Below, in pieces: positions 35,967 to 48,835 of a stretch of DNA of 51,988 nt. The notes beneath the pieces were generated by a model that saw only the letters and a program-made list of their open reading frames with translations, made no database searches and was not told the DNA's origin. A program made the position numbers and the translations under genes. The DNA comes from Lobulomyces angularis (lineage: Eukaryota; Chytridiomycota; Chytridiomycetes; Lobulomycetales; Lobulomycetaceae). Location: NCBI GenBank assembly GCA_027604685.1, contig JADHYX010000133.1, positions 1 through 51,988 of the forward strand, in the 5' to 3' direction. Positions within the stretch are counted from its first letter, which is position 1, and each line of letters begins with the position of its first letter.

Positions 35967-37405
35967 CTAAAAACTTTCTTCAATTCCGAGTCCTGTTCTT
36001 TTTCCCCTAATTTTAACTTTGATACCATCTTTATTACCATTTCCGTCCACCCCTAGACCTGAACCTAAAATGGAAACAAAATTTGAATGTGTAAAATAAA
36101 AAAAATTTAATAAAATTACCTGGTGTCCATCCACCTTTGAGTAACATTTTATAACCAACACAAGCTTCGCTGATGGATTTGGCAGTTTCACCAACTACAT
36201 TCTCATAATGCGGTGACGAATGAACTACCTTTCCTCTGAACTGGGGATCAGCTTTTCCTGCCTTTTCTAACTTTCGGTACCAGATTGCTGGTATCCCATC
36301 TTCATCAAAAACATTTAGCTGCTTTTCTAATCGTTCTACTCTACGATCGCGGAGTTCTGTTTAAAAAAAATAAAATAAATTTTTTTTTTTTCTAGCCATT
36401 TCATATTATTTTTTTATTTTTTTTGGTTTAATAATTACCTAATTTTTCATTTGTAAACTCTTGAATTAAATTTTGAACTAAAATCATATTGTTTGTGGGA
36501 ATATTAGTGGTATTTGTTTCTATAAAAAAGAGAATGATTTTAAATATATAAAATTTATATCTATACAAAAAAAAAAAATTTACTTATAAGTTTTAAAAAT
36601 TTTTCTTTTCTGTGGCCATGAGTTTTGCAAACAATATTATATCTTCTGCACAATTTCAATGCTAATCTTCTCATCTTTTGACCAAGGGGCCCAATCATTG
36701 TTTCCAAAAGGTTTGCGTCCGCTACAAAACTTTTGATAGTTTCATTTTCAGAAAGTAGCCAATTTTCCATTATTTGAAATTCAGAAGCAAATCCTTTAGC
36801 TTGTGCTCTTATCAAGGTTTTCTGAACTCTAATAAGCAATAATTTTTTATAAGCAAAAAAGTCAAAAAAAAATATATATATATGTCTATATTGGACTACC
36901 TTTGCGAGCGTTCTATTAATTCTGCTCTAAATTCTTTTTTTTCCCGATTTTTTTCTTTTTTGTTTTTTTTATTTACTTTTCTAAGCTGTGTCTTGGAAAG
37001 GTTCGTTTTATCCTGTTTTTCTTTCAAGCAAGATTCTTCAATTAAAGCTTCGTCATTTTTACTGTTTATAAGGTGCTCACTGGATTCAATTTGAGTTATT
37101 GGATAAACATTCAAATCTTTCAGACAAATCGAGTCAGAATCATCTTTTTGAAAAATAGTATCCTCACTTTTCAATGCTAAAAATTTTAAAAAAAAAAATT
37201 AAAAAATTTTCATTATTCTAAATTAATTAATTGCATCACTTATTCATTACCTTGAATATTAACATTTTCAATTATTTCATCTACTTGGACTACGAAGCAA
37301 CAATTTTTTATTTTTTTTTCATTTTAGTAAGAATGAATTAAAGTTAACAAAACAAATTTTGTTCTGTTATTTTCTATTACCTTGTTTCAATTTTATTTCA
37401 TCCAT
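35967..37405 (-). CDS. R3H and G-patch protein, Sqs1/Pfa1-like
   Basis: Exons on the minus strand are 37381-37405, 37251-37289, 36900-37176, 36584-36828, 36439-36519, 36120-36356 and 35967-36064, giving 333 aa. The R3H domain (about 125-195) shows NWLLSENETIKSFV, MRRLALKLCRRYNI and CKTHGHRKEKFLKL. Near the C-terminus, NVVGETAKSI leads into a G-patch (GYKMLLKGGWTPGSGLG, IKVKIRGKRTGLG). R3H before a C-terminal G-patch is the arrangement in yeast Sqs1/Pfa1 and related RNA-helicase activators, which stimulate the DEAH helicase Prp43/DHX15 in splicing and ribosome assembly. The protein is much shorter than yeast Sqs1, as I recall, and its N-terminus is Lys/Glu-rich. The first two exons are tiny (25 and 39 nt). 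Start codon is 123 bp from the divergent BORCS5-like gene. Confidence 0.82.
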
Positions 37406-37528
37406 TTTTTTACCAAAAGAAAGAATATTTTGATTTTTCAAAAAAAAATAGAAAGTAGTATTTGAAAAAAAAATTTTTTTTTTGTAAAAAAAAAAAAAAT
37501 TTTCTTATATCATTTTGTTCACTGCCAG
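37406..37528. promoter_or_regulatory. Short divergent intergenic region
   Basis: 123 bp separates the start codons of the R3H/G-patch gene (minus) and the BORCS5-like gene (plus). It consists mostly of A and T runs; no specific site is recognised. Confidence 0.5.
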
Positions 37529-38278
37529 ATGGATAAAGGAATTACGTTAGTAAATAAAGAACCAACAAAAAATAACGAAAGTGAAGAGCTAGTAATTTTA
37601 AATCAAATTAAAAAAGTAAAAAAAAAAAAAAATAAAAACCAAATTTGAATAATTTTTTTTTAAAAAAACTATTTTTGAAAACTTAATAGAAAAAAAAAAA
37701 AAAATTAAAAAAATAAAAAATAAAGTTCGAACCTCTCATACCTTCTTCTACACAAAACAATAATTGGAAAATTTTATTTAAAATAAAAGAAAATAACATA
37801 AACAACAAGTTTTTACTAAATTACACTCCACTTGATAAACTAAACAAACGAGTAAAATTTCATTTTCAGTATTGTATAAATACAGTATTACGAGATCAAG
37901 ATATTATACTAAAAAACCTATCTAATATGGATGATGTAAAAAAAAAAAAAATATATTTTTAAATGTTTTATTTTATTTTATTTAATTTTTTTAATCTTTT
38001 ATTTTAGTATTGTGTTAATTTAAGTAATACTATACATGTAAGGACTTATTATGGAAAGGAGTACTGCAAGCAATTAAAAAATTTGGAAACTATTAAAACT
38101 CAAGTTGAAAATATCAATATCCTTTTGTTAGATATTATGGTTTTCTATTTTTAAATTTTTATTTCTTCTTATCTTGCACATTAAAAAAATCCTCTTTTTT
38201 TTTTCTCATTTATAGGAATCTATCGATAAACTGCAAACAAATTTACCTCCAGAATTGAAGTGGTCTAAAGGGAAATAA
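37529..38278 (+). CDS. BORCS5-like protein (BLOC-1-related complex subunit)
   Basis: Exons 37529-37615, 37726-37935, 38008-38139 and 38216-38278 give 163 aa. The pattern FEPLIPSS, then YTPLDKLN, FQYCINTVLRDQDIILKNL, YYGKEYCKQLKNLETI, and a C-terminal SIDKLQTNLPPELKW follows the order seen in BORCS5 (LOH12CR1 family): FxPL, L-K-L-D, an Asp-Gln before a coiled coil, a second coiled coil and a final LP motif. BORC acts on lysosome positioning with Arl8 in animals. The first intron (37616-37725) crosses long A runs; its acceptor was chosen because it alone keeps the frame open. The assignment rests on pattern matching from memory, so it is moderate. Confidence 0.55.
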
Positions 38279-38579
38279 AAAATAAAATGAATTTTTCTTT
38301 TTCATTTCATTTTCATCTTTTTTTTTTTTTATTTTATTTTATTTATTTATTTTTATTTTTTTTTTATCAAATAAATTGATATTCCCTTTTTTTTTTTTTC
38401 CAAATTTGTTTGACATAATCCTTTTAAAAAGATTATTTTGTTTTTTGCACAATTGTTATTGACTGTACAGTATATTATATATATTATTTTTTTTAATGGT
38501 AATTTGATGAAAAAAAAGCTATTTTTTCGTTTAAAAAATAAATCACATTTACAATTTAAAAAAAAAAAGCAAAAAATCT
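38279..38579. other. Convergent 3' spacer
   Basis: About 300 bp between the BORCS5-like gene (plus) and the CNH-protein gene (minus). It is dominated by T runs, with no coding or RNA signal. Confidence 0.5.
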
Positions 38580-40344
38580 TTATACTAAAATTTTTAAGTC
38601 AAATATTCGATGTTCAAAAGAGGGAGGAAGCAAACAGGATAATTTTTTTCCACCAGTATCAATTTTTTGAAAATAGTGAATATTTGACAAGTCGTTATGA
38701 ATATTTTTTATTAAAGTGGAGTTTCGCTGCTGATCCTTCATATGATTATTTAACGGAATTATCTGAATAAACTTTCCTGTATTTATTTCCCTCACTTCGA
38801 TGCAAGAATCCTCGCAGGCTAAAACATATCCATTAGCATAAACTAAAAGAAATAAGAAAAAATTTTCATTATTGTGTGTAAACAAAAAAAAAAAAAAAAC
38901 ACTGTACCTATTCTTTTTGGATCGCAAGTCCAACTCAGTAACGCATCAGATCTTGACACACTTCCACTTTCATCCATAAAAAATAAATGTTCTAAAATAA
39001 AATATAAAATATAAAATAATAAAAAAATATTTCTTTTTTATCTTATTTTTCTGTTAATTTTTTTATTTTTTTTAATACTTTTAAAACAGACCAAATATTC
39101 ATTAGATTCATTTAAATAAAAAATTGATAAAGGCTTTTCTTTTAGAGTAAAAGAAAAACGTTGGTTATATTCATTTTTTAATAAATTTCTTGTTTGTAAA
39201 TTTACTGGGTCTACTACTTCAAGACCATTTTCGTATAAACAGTATATTAAATTATTTATAAAAAAAAATGTATCCAAATGAGCTGGCAAGTAAAATTCCT
39301 AACAAAAAAAAAAAAAAAAAAATGATAATAATAAACTGAAAAAAAAAAAAAAAAAATTTATGTATATATATAAAAAAATTAATTTTATTACTTTTTCAAA
39401 TTTCAGTTCTGAATCATTTGCTGTTTTTGACTGATACAATTTTACTTTAGAAGTATTTCCCAATTTATGTTTACAACAAATCAAAAAGTCTATTTTTTGA
39501 AAGAAAAAATTAAAAAAAAATCATACATTTATTTTTATAAAACAAAATAAAAAAAAAAAGGAATAAACAAGGAAAAAAAAAGAATAAGAAAAAAAAAAGG
39601 ACATAATAATTTTTTTTTTCTTTTTTTTTTTTAAAAAAAAAAAAATACCACTTCCTTGGTTATCAAAGACTTTAAAAACACTTACATGCTTTTCCAAAGT
39701 TCTACATTTTTCCATTTCATAATCAAAAAAACCATCTTTTTTAAATTTTTTTGTACACAGTTTATTCATTGAAAACAACAACAATTCACCAGCTTAAAAA
39801 AAACAAAAAAAAAAAATTATTAAGTATTTTAATTTCATTTTTTAATTTTATTTTTTTTGGAAATTATTATATTTTTCTTATAAGTTTTTTTTTTTTTACC
39901 AGATAAAACCAAAATGCCATTTTGGCTAGCCAACGCATCAACCTGGTCAACCTTCCGATGAAAGACCAAAAAAAAATTATCATTATTAAAGCTAACATAC
40001 AATCCACTACTCGTCCCAAGGATCAACCAACTTTTAAATTTTGCTGAACTCGTAATCTTTTCATTACAATAAAATTTCACTGGATACTCTTCTATTTCAA
40101 ATATCTCCTTTCCTCCTCCTCCTCCTTCTTCTTTTTTTTTTTTTTTTTTCTTACTCTTTTTTCCTTCTTTTTCTTCTACTACTACCTCTTCACTACTTTC
40201 TTTCACTTCAATTTTCTTTTCTATTTCCAGTTTTTTTATTCCTTCTTCTTCTTCTTCTTCATTTCCATTTGCTCTTTCTTGGGTATATGTTGTAGTTAAA
40301 TTTCTACTTATCCTTTTGAAAGGATTGTTTATCTTTAGATGCAT
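38580..40344 (-). CDS. Stand-alone citron-homology (CNH) domain protein
   Basis: Exons on the minus strand are 39900-40344, 39649-39792, 39392-39489, 39079-39298, 38908-38991 and 38580-38842, giving 417 aa. After an N-terminal low-complexity stretch (runs of Glu, then Lys, then Gly to about residue 80), the protein is a CNH beta-propeller: LILGTSSGLYVSF, VDALASQNGILVLSG, ELLLFSMNKL, RTLEKHVSVFKV, LPAHLDTFFFINNLI, GLEVVDPVNLQTRNLL, PLSIFYL, LSWTCDPKRI and CEDSCIEVREINTGKFIQIIP. These match the CNH domain at the C-terminus of Rho GEFs such as yeast Rom2, but no DH or PH domain precedes it here and the upstream neighbour is the glutamate synthase gene. It may act as a scaffold for a Rho or other GTPase pathway; that is inference. 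Introns (65-159 nt) are longer than elsewhere. Confidence 0.8.
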
Positions 40345-40571
40345 TAAATTAAAAACAAAAAAAATTTTTTTTTAAAAAAAAGAATAATTTATATATTTTT
40401 TTAAAAATTTATCTAAAAATAAAAAATTAAAAAAATAAAAGAAAAAAATATTTAAAAAATATTAAAAAAAAAAAGAAATAATAATACAATTTTTTTTTTT
40501 TTAATATTTTTTAGCAAAATAAAAAAAAAAATAAAATAAAATAAAAAAAAAAAATGATTTATATTTACTTT

Positions 40572-43500
40572 CTATCTAGTGACTACACCTTCAATATCCC
40601 TTTCATAAATACCACCTTTGGCAGGTAGTACACTGGATCCCATTAGGTATACATCAATATTTCTAGCAGCTTCTCTACCTTCATTAATACCCCAAACAAT
40701 TAAACTTTGTCCTCTTCTACAATCTCCTGCTGCAAAAACGCCTTGTAAATTTGTTGAAAACTTGCTTTTAGGAGTTTCAATATTTGACCTTTGATTTTGT
40801 GTAACTCCCAGCTGCTTTAAAATTTCATTTTCTGGTCCCATGAATCCCATCGCCAATAAAATCATGTCAGCTTCATAAAACTTTTCCGAATTTGGAACTT
40901 CACTCATCTTCCACTGTCCTTTTTCGTCTTTACTCCACTCAACACTGGCCACCTTAAGACCTTTCACATTGCCTTTTCCATCAGAAACAAATTCTTTTGA
41001 TAAAATACTGTATTCCCTAGGATCTTTTCCGTAAACTTGTTTCACCTCTTCATGACCATAGTCTAATTTCATAACTCTTGGAAATTGCGGCCAAGGATTG
41101 TCAGGGCCACGAGCTTTAGATGGAAATGGTAGGATTTCAAAGTTTATAATGGATTTTGCCCCATGACGAAGCGAAGTAGCACAGCAATCAGTACCCGTAT
41201 CACCACCACCAATAATAATAACTCTTTTGTCATGTGCACTTAAATACGTCTCGTCTTTTAACCCTGAGTCAAGTAAACTTTTAGTATTTTTATGTAAAAA
41301 TTCCATTGCAAAGTGAATTCCATTTAATTCTCTGTTTGGAATTCTAAGGTCTCTTGGCCAAGTTGCTTTTATAAATAAAAAAAAAAAAAAAAAAGTTAAA
41401 AAATTATTTCAATTAAAAAAGAAAAAAAAAATATAAATTTAATTAATTTACCTCCGGTGCATAAAAGTAAAGAATCACTTTTACTTCTTAAAGTGTTCGC
41501 ATCAACATTTTTTCCAACATGTGCATTATTTACAAATTTAACTCCTTCAGCTTTCATAAAATCAATTCTTCTTTGAACAATGCTCTTGTCTAATTTCATA
41601 TTTGGGATACCATACATCAGCAGACCTCCATGTCTATCGTTTCTATCGTAGACTGTGACCCAGTGACCAGCCTTATTTAATTGATCTGCAGCAGCTAGTC
41701 CTGCTGGGCCTGATCCAATAATTGAAACTTTTTTTCCTGTTCTACGTTTTGGTATATTCGGTACCATCCAACCTTTTTCAAATCCTTTGTCAATAATGGC
41801 GCATTCAATACTTTTGATACTAACAGGAAGCTCGTTAATTCCTAAGACACATGCACCTATTTGAATTTATTTTTATTTTTTTTTTAGTTTTCATTATAGT
41901 TTTTAATTTTTTTTTTTTATATTTTTTTTTTAAACTTAAAAAAAAAAAAAATACCTTCACAAGGAGCAGGACAAACTCTACCTGTGAATTCAGGAAAATT
42001 GTTTGTTAAAAGTAATCTATTTAAAGCTTCCTTCCATTGATCATTAAAAACCAAATCATTCCACTTGGGAATAATGTTGCTAACTGGACAACCGTTGTCA
42101 CTTTGACAAAAAGCAACTCCACAATCCATGCACCTTGCTGCCTGCACTTTTAAATCAAACGCTGGTAACCTTTGAGTAACTTCCTTCCAATCCTTCACCC
42201 TATTCCCAGAATTTCTGTAAACATCCCCTTTTCTTTTATACTTTGAAAATCCTCGTAGCTTATCCAGAACTGTAGTTTCGTTAGTTTCTGGTGCAATAAA
42301 GTCTCCCATAGCGTCTTCTATATCTAAAACAGAAGAAACGACAGGTATGGTATGTGGAACTGGTGAAGAAGCAGGAGACGTAGCAATACTTTCGTCATTA
42401 GAAGCGGTACTAGAGTCAACCCTTGTTTCTGTGGTACTTGAAATTGTTGCTGCTAGTAGCAATTGTTGTTGTATTTGTTCCGCCTCAATTTTTTTTTGTT
42501 TTAAAACTGCTTTGAAATCTTGTGGAAATACTTTAACAAACTTTGGTAAATATTTTTTAAAATCATTTAAAACTTTCTTCCCAATTTCTGACCCTGTATA
42601 TTTCACATGCTCTTCTATCATACTTTTTAAAAATTCAATGTCCTCAGGTAGTTGAACATCTTCCAAATCAACCATCTCTTGGTTGCAGTGAGAATAAAAT
42701 TTCTTTTCTAAATCTAAAACGTAGGCGTACCCACCGCTCATTCCAGCAGCAAAGTTTCTTCCAACTTTTCCTAGCACAACAACTGCTCCTCCTGTCATAT
42801 ATTCACAACCATGATCACCTAGTCCTTCAATAACTGCATTTACTCCGCTATTTCTAACACAAAACCTCTCAGCAGCAATACCACTGATAAACGCCTTTCC
42901 TCCAGTAGCTCCATAGAAGCAAACATTGCCAACAATTACGTTTTCACTGCTGTCAAAGGGTGCATCCTTAGGTTTGTAAACAATAACTTTTCCCCCACTT
43001 AATCCTTTTCCTACATAATCATTGGCATCTCCTTCCAATTCGATGGAAATCCCCTTTGCCAAAAATGCACCTAAACTTTGTCCAGCACTACCTTTTGCAT
43101 TAATGGTAATGGTATCATCTGGTAATCCTTCCTCCTTGTATTTTTTGGAGACTTCATATGAAAGTGTTGTTCCAAATGCTCTATCAGTATTTACAATTTC
43201 AATATCAATTTTAGTTTTTTTTTGCGGATCAGCAATAGACGCTTTTGCAAGTTCAATCAAGTAATTGTCCACTCTTTTTTCCAACATATGATCTTGCTTC
43301 ATAGTATTATAAGTGGCAGCCCCTTTTCTTAAGGTAAATGCTGGCGTTAAAATCGGTGTCAAGTCCAAATTAATCGTTTTTGCATTTAATCTCTTGTTAT
43401 CTACTGCTAATAAGTCAGCTCTACCAACCATTTCGTTTATAGTTCTAAACCCAAGAGAGGCCATAATGCTTCTTGCCTCTTCAGCAACATAATAAAAGAA

Positions 43501-46500
43501 GTTTATTACATGCTCAGGTTTTCCTTCAAATTTTCTTCTCAACTCTGGATCTTGGGTTGCAATGCCCACTGGACATGTATTTAGATGGCACTTTCTCATC
43601 ATCGTACATCCTAAAGAATATTTATTTATGAATTAATTTTTTTTTTAAAAACACAAAAGAATTTTATTTTTTTTTTTACCCATGGCAATCAATGGGGCGG
43701 TAGCAAAACCCCATTCCTCTGCTCCTAAAAGACATGATACTACTACATCTCTACCAGTTTTAATTTGGCCATCCGTTTGAACTATAACACGACCTCTTAA
43801 ATCGTTCAAAACTAAAGTTTGGTGTGTTTCAGCTAACCCTAATTCCCACGGAAGTCCAGCATAACGAATACCAGTCCTTAAAAATTTTAAATGTTATTTA
43901 TTTAATTTTTTTTTTACCATCTACTTGCTCCAGTGCCACCATCGTGACCAGATATCAAGATATGATCAGCTTTAGCTTTAGCAACACCAGAAGCAATAAC
44001 ACCAACTCCTACTTCACTGACTAACTTTACACTAACTCTTGCTTCAGGATTTGCACACTTACAGTCATAAATTAATTGTTTCAAATCTTCAATAGAATAA
44101 ATATCATGATGAGGTGGTGGTGAAATTAATCCCACACCAGGCGTAGATTTTCTTGTTTTAGCTAAAATAAAAAAAATTATTTTTTTATTTAATAACAATA
44201 ACTTTTAATATTTTTTTTTTTACCAATTCCTTCGCTCACTTTTTTTCCTGGTAATTCTCCACCTTCTCCAGGTTTTGCACCCTGTGCCATTTTTATTTGC
44301 AATTCGTTTGCATCGGATAAGTAGTAACTCGTTACACCAAATCTACCGCTAGCAACTTGTTTAATGGCACTCCTCATTGAGTCTCCATTTTCCAACGGAT
44401 TTGATCTAGCTGAATCTTCACCCCCTTCTCCAGTGTTACTTTTTCCACCTAATTTGTTCATTGCAATAGCTAGAGTAGCATGCGATTCGAGTGAAATCGA
44501 TCCATAACTCATTGCTAAAACCATTAAATTTGAATATTTGGCTTTTTTAAAATTTATACCTCCTGTAACAAAGCGTTTAACAATATTTGTCCAAGGTTCA
44601 ACTTCTTCAATAGGAACAGGTTTAACATCATGTAATTTAAATTCCAAAAGTCCTCTTAAAGTGCAATTTTTTATAGACTCAAAAGCTTGCTTTGAATAAG
44701 CCTCATATGACGAATCATTTTTTCTTCTAACTGCATCCTGTAGATTAGCAATAGAAACTGGTTCATTAAGATGGGGTTCTCCTCCTTCTCTCCTGAATTT
44801 AATAAAAAAAAAAAAAAAAAAAAAAAACAATTATATGTATTATTTTTTTTACCAATGGTATTCTCCAGTTTCAGGTAAAATATCACCATGAGAAATATTT
44901 CTTTTTGGGTAAGCTTGTCGATGAAATTCAAAAGCGTCTTTTGCTAAAACATCAAAACCAACACTGTTAAAGAAAAATTTGTATTAAGTAAAAAAAAATA
45001 TTTTTTATTTTTTTTTTAACCCTTTGATTCTAGATCTTGTGCCAGCAAAACATTTACTAACAACCGATTCTCCTAATCCTAGTGCTTCAAAAATTTGTGC
45101 ACCTTTATACGATTGTAATGTCGAAATTCCTTCATGAAAATTTTTAAAAAAAAAATAAACATATTACTGTGAAGCATACCCATTTTTGACATAACTTTTT
45201 TTATTCCATCGTCTGCAGCTTTGCAATAGTTTTGTACAATCTAATATAAAAATAAATAAGCAACACTGAAAGGAAAAAAATTGTTACTTCTTTTTTTGTT
45301 AAATTTTTTTTTAATAATCCATCTCTTCTTAATTTCATAATAGCTTCAAATGCCAAATAAGGACAAACTTTTTTTTTTTTTTTTTTAAAAAAAAAATGTT
45401 AGTAAAGTAAAAATTTCTTTTAAGTAAACATACTTGCATCAACTCCATAACCTAACAAGACACAAAAGTGATGAACTTCTTTTGCTTCACCTGTTTCCAA
45501 AATAATAGCGATTTTACTTCTTAATTTATTATTGACCAAATATTGATGAAGACCAGCTCCAACAATTAAGGAGGATAATGGAACTCTTTCTTCGGAAACA
45601 GCTCTATCACTAAGTATAGCAATTCTATCTCCTTTTTCAATAGCTGCAACTACTTCAGCACATATTCTGTCTAATGCAGACACATAGCCTTCTATACCAT
45701 CACTAACTGGAAATGTGATATCGATTTCTGCTACTGTCCATTTTGGAAACTTTGAGTGCATTTCATGTAAAGCTCTGATGTCCGAAATATCAAGTATAGG
45801 AGAAGGTAGACGAAGTCGATCGCAATGAGCGGCTTCCATATCTAACATGTTTCCTTGCGGTCCAATATAACAAATCAATGACATGACAATTGCCTCTCTA
45901 ACTGGATCTATTGGAGGATTAGTAACTTGAGCAAATAGTTGACGAAAGTAATCATAGATCAACCTTGGTTTATGAGATAAGCAGGCAAGAGGGATATCAG
46001 TACCCATAGATCCAAGAGCTTCCTTGCCATCAACAGCCTGAGAGAAAAAAAAATAAAAAATCAAATTAAAAAAAAAAAAAAAAAATATTATCTTACCATT
46101 GGAACAATAATCATATTTAAACACTCATAATTAAAACCAAACACCAACATTCTTTTATCTTCATGAATTTTTGTAGTATCAAGGAAGTTTCCAATAAATC
46201 CAGAATTTTTAGTTAAAAAGTGATCTCTAACTTGTTTCATTGTAATTAGACCGTTATCAATCCATTTACCAAATGGTTTGTCACTGCAAATTTTATCTTT
46301 TAATTCTTTGTCTCCAACAACTCTTCCTTCTAATGTATCAACTAATAACATTTTTCCTGGTTGAAGACGGCCTATTATTTATTTTAAAAAAAGGATTTTT
46401 AAAAACAAAGAACATTTTAGAAGTTTAAAAAGTTTACCTTTCTTTACTATAGTTTTTGCATCAACAAAAATTGTTCCTACTTCACTAGCACAAATCATTC

Positions 46501-48031
46501 TATCATTTTCAGTAATGTAAAAACGACATGGTCTAAGGCCATTTCTATTTTTTTTTTTTTTTTTGAACAAATTTTTAACACTATTTTTTTTTTTACCGAT
46601 CTAAAGAAGCTCCAATGTATCTTCCATCCGAAAATGTGAATAGAGCAGGCCCGTCCCAAGGTTCCATTAAGCAAGCTGCCCATTGATAAAAATCTTTCTT
46701 CTGTTGTGACATATTTTTTTGATTTTGCCATGCTAAAATTACAGTTAAAAATTTGAAGAAAAATAAAAATTTTACCTTCAGGTATCATCATCATAATAGC
46801 CTCAGGTAAAGAGACAACCCCGTTCATGACTAATAATTCTAAAACATTATCAAATGCAGCAGAATCGGAACCACCAGATTCAATAGTAGGATAAATTGAT
46901 CCCAAGTCTGCATCAAACTTTACAGAAGATAAAACACCTTCTCTAGCTCGCATCCAATTTTTGTTTCCTTGAAGGGTATTAATTTCACCTGTAAAAACAA
47001 AAAAAAAAATAAATATAATATTAAAAAAATTAACATAATGTATGAAAAAAAAAAAAAAAAAATCACCGTTGTGAGCACACCATCTCATCGGTTGAGCTCT
47101 ATCCCAACTAGGGAATGTATTTGTAGAGAATCTACTATGTACTAGAGCAAAATGACTCTGGTAATCCTCTTCCAGTAAATCCGTAAAATACGTATAAACT
47201 TGAGGAGGGGAAAGTTGACCTTTATAAATTATGGTATCAGGGGATAGAGAACAAATGTAGAACCAGTTTTTTAAAGTAATAGCATGAGTAGCTTGTTTCC
47301 TTAATATATAAAGTTGCCTATTAAATAAAACCTTATCAAAGGTCGGATACTAAAAAAAAAAAAAAAATGAATAAAACTTTTTATTTTTTTTATTAGCTAA
47401 CAATTTTTGGATCAAGAATCACAAATGGTTGTAAAATAACAGGTTCTTTACTTTTAGAAACAACACCAATAACAGAGTTGTTGACAGGGACTTGACGCCA
47501 GTGTAAAATTTTTAACCCAAGTTTTTCAGCAGTTTCTTCAAAAGTTTTTTTGGATTGATTTCTTATAAAATCAGAAATGTGAAAAAAGAAATTTCCAGTG
47601 GCAAATTGACCTCTTATCAAGTATGGATGTATGTCTGTTAGATTTTGTTTTTTAAAGTAATTAAAAAAAAAAGTGAAAGGTATCCCAGTCATAACACCAG
47701 CACCATCACCATCACTGAATTTATTTATTTTAATGTTTTAAAAAAAAAAAATCAAAGTTAAAAAAAAAAAAGGAAAGGAAAATTAAAATTAGGTTTACTT
47801 TATGTCTTTTCCACCACCTCTGTGGACCATATTACATAAAATTGTGCTGGCGTCGGAGACGATTGAATGATCTTCTAGAGCTTTGATGTTGCAAATGAAG
47901 CCAACACCACAACTATCCTTTTCGTTATCAGGATGGTAAAGAGCCTGGGGAGAAGGGAGGGAGCTAGCCCAAGATTTGTTTTGATTAAGAGCGTTTAAGT
48001 CATTGAAATCAGAATTAGAGTTTTTTTGCAT
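40572..48031 (-). CDS. GLT1: Glutamate synthase (NADH-type, single chain)
   Basis: Eighteen exons on the minus strand give 2129 aa, the fungal/plant GOGAT length: 47799-48031, 47402-47714, 47067-47349, 46776-46988, 46597-46732, 46438-46544, 46097-46371, 45434-46037, 45288-45367, 45180-45240, 45021-45129, 44853-44963, 44224-44792, 43918-44161, 43680-43876, 41955-43610, 41452-41856, 40572-41365. The enzyme makes two glutamates from glutamine and 2-oxoglutarate. Cys41 (SCGVGF) is the expected N-terminal nucleophile after a 40-residue propeptide. The FMN domain has [24 protein letters not shown] and [12 protein letters not shown]. The 3Fe-4S cysteines are [16 protein letters not shown] (1180, 1186, 1191). 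The beta-type half has CMDCGVAFC...[16 protein letters not shown] (1778 onward), [11 protein letters not shown] and [13 protein letters not shown]. All parts look intact. A GC-rich direct repeat lies about 390-440 bp upstream of the start. Confidence 0.96.
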
Positions 48032-48422
48032 TTGGATGAGCAAAAAAGAAAAATTGGAAAACCTTTAATAGATATATCAGATATAAATCACGTGAAAAAC
48101 CCTTAGATGATTAGATTGGCTTGAGAACCAAATCTAAATATGAATCGGTTATTAAATTTCCAGCAAGTTTTAAAGACAATGGATTAACGCTCTTAATTTT
48201 CAATAAGCAAGTAGAGCACAATTCCATTCAATTTCTAGTTTATTTTCAATTTCCAATTTTCAAGGTTAAAATTAATTTCAAGTTGCAAAAAAAAAAAAAA
48301 AAAAAATTTCAAGTAAAAAGTTTTTCCAGTTCTTTTAGTTTCGCAACACGGTTTGGTATAGAATGAAATTAGGTATTTTAAATGAACAGCATGGATATGG
48401 AAAGAATGAAGAGTTGATCAGA

Positions 48423-48469
48423 GTGCCACCGATGCGTTACACAAATAGGTGCCACCGATGCGTTACACA
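48423..48469. repeat. GC-rich perfect direct repeat, 21 bp x 2, period 26
   Basis: The unit begins GTGCCACCGATGCGTTAC. Copies at 48423-48443 and 48449-48469 are identical, with five bases between them. They stand out in AT-rich DNA and lie roughly 390-440 bp upstream of the glutamate synthase start codon. A duplicated regulatory site is possible but not shown. Confidence 0.85.
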
Positions 48470-48835
48470 TCATAAAGTTTTGCACTAAGTTCAAAGAAGC
48501 TGGAGTTCTTCGTACATTATAGAAACCTTGCATTATGCGATATCGATATTGCTGGTTTATAATTAACGATATGATATAACTCTGGATTTTCGCCTGAAAG
48601 GTTTTTAAGTTGTTCCATTGGAATTTTGGAATTGATTAAAGTTAAAATAATATATTACTTCTGAAAATAAAGTTGAACTACAATGAATTCCAATTACCAG
48701 ATATAATATACTCCGAATTTTCTTTAGTAAAAGTATGTTGATGTTATGCAAAATTATAAAACAGTTATGAGTCACAGCTGGTAATTCAATCTAAATAAAA
48801 ACTTATCCTTCAAATTTTCGTAACCATCAGAAATG

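Noticed and set aside
42347..43264. Plus-strand frames of 102 and 80 aa
   Set aside because: Antisense shadows of a 1.66-kb glutamate synthase exon with intact family motifs.
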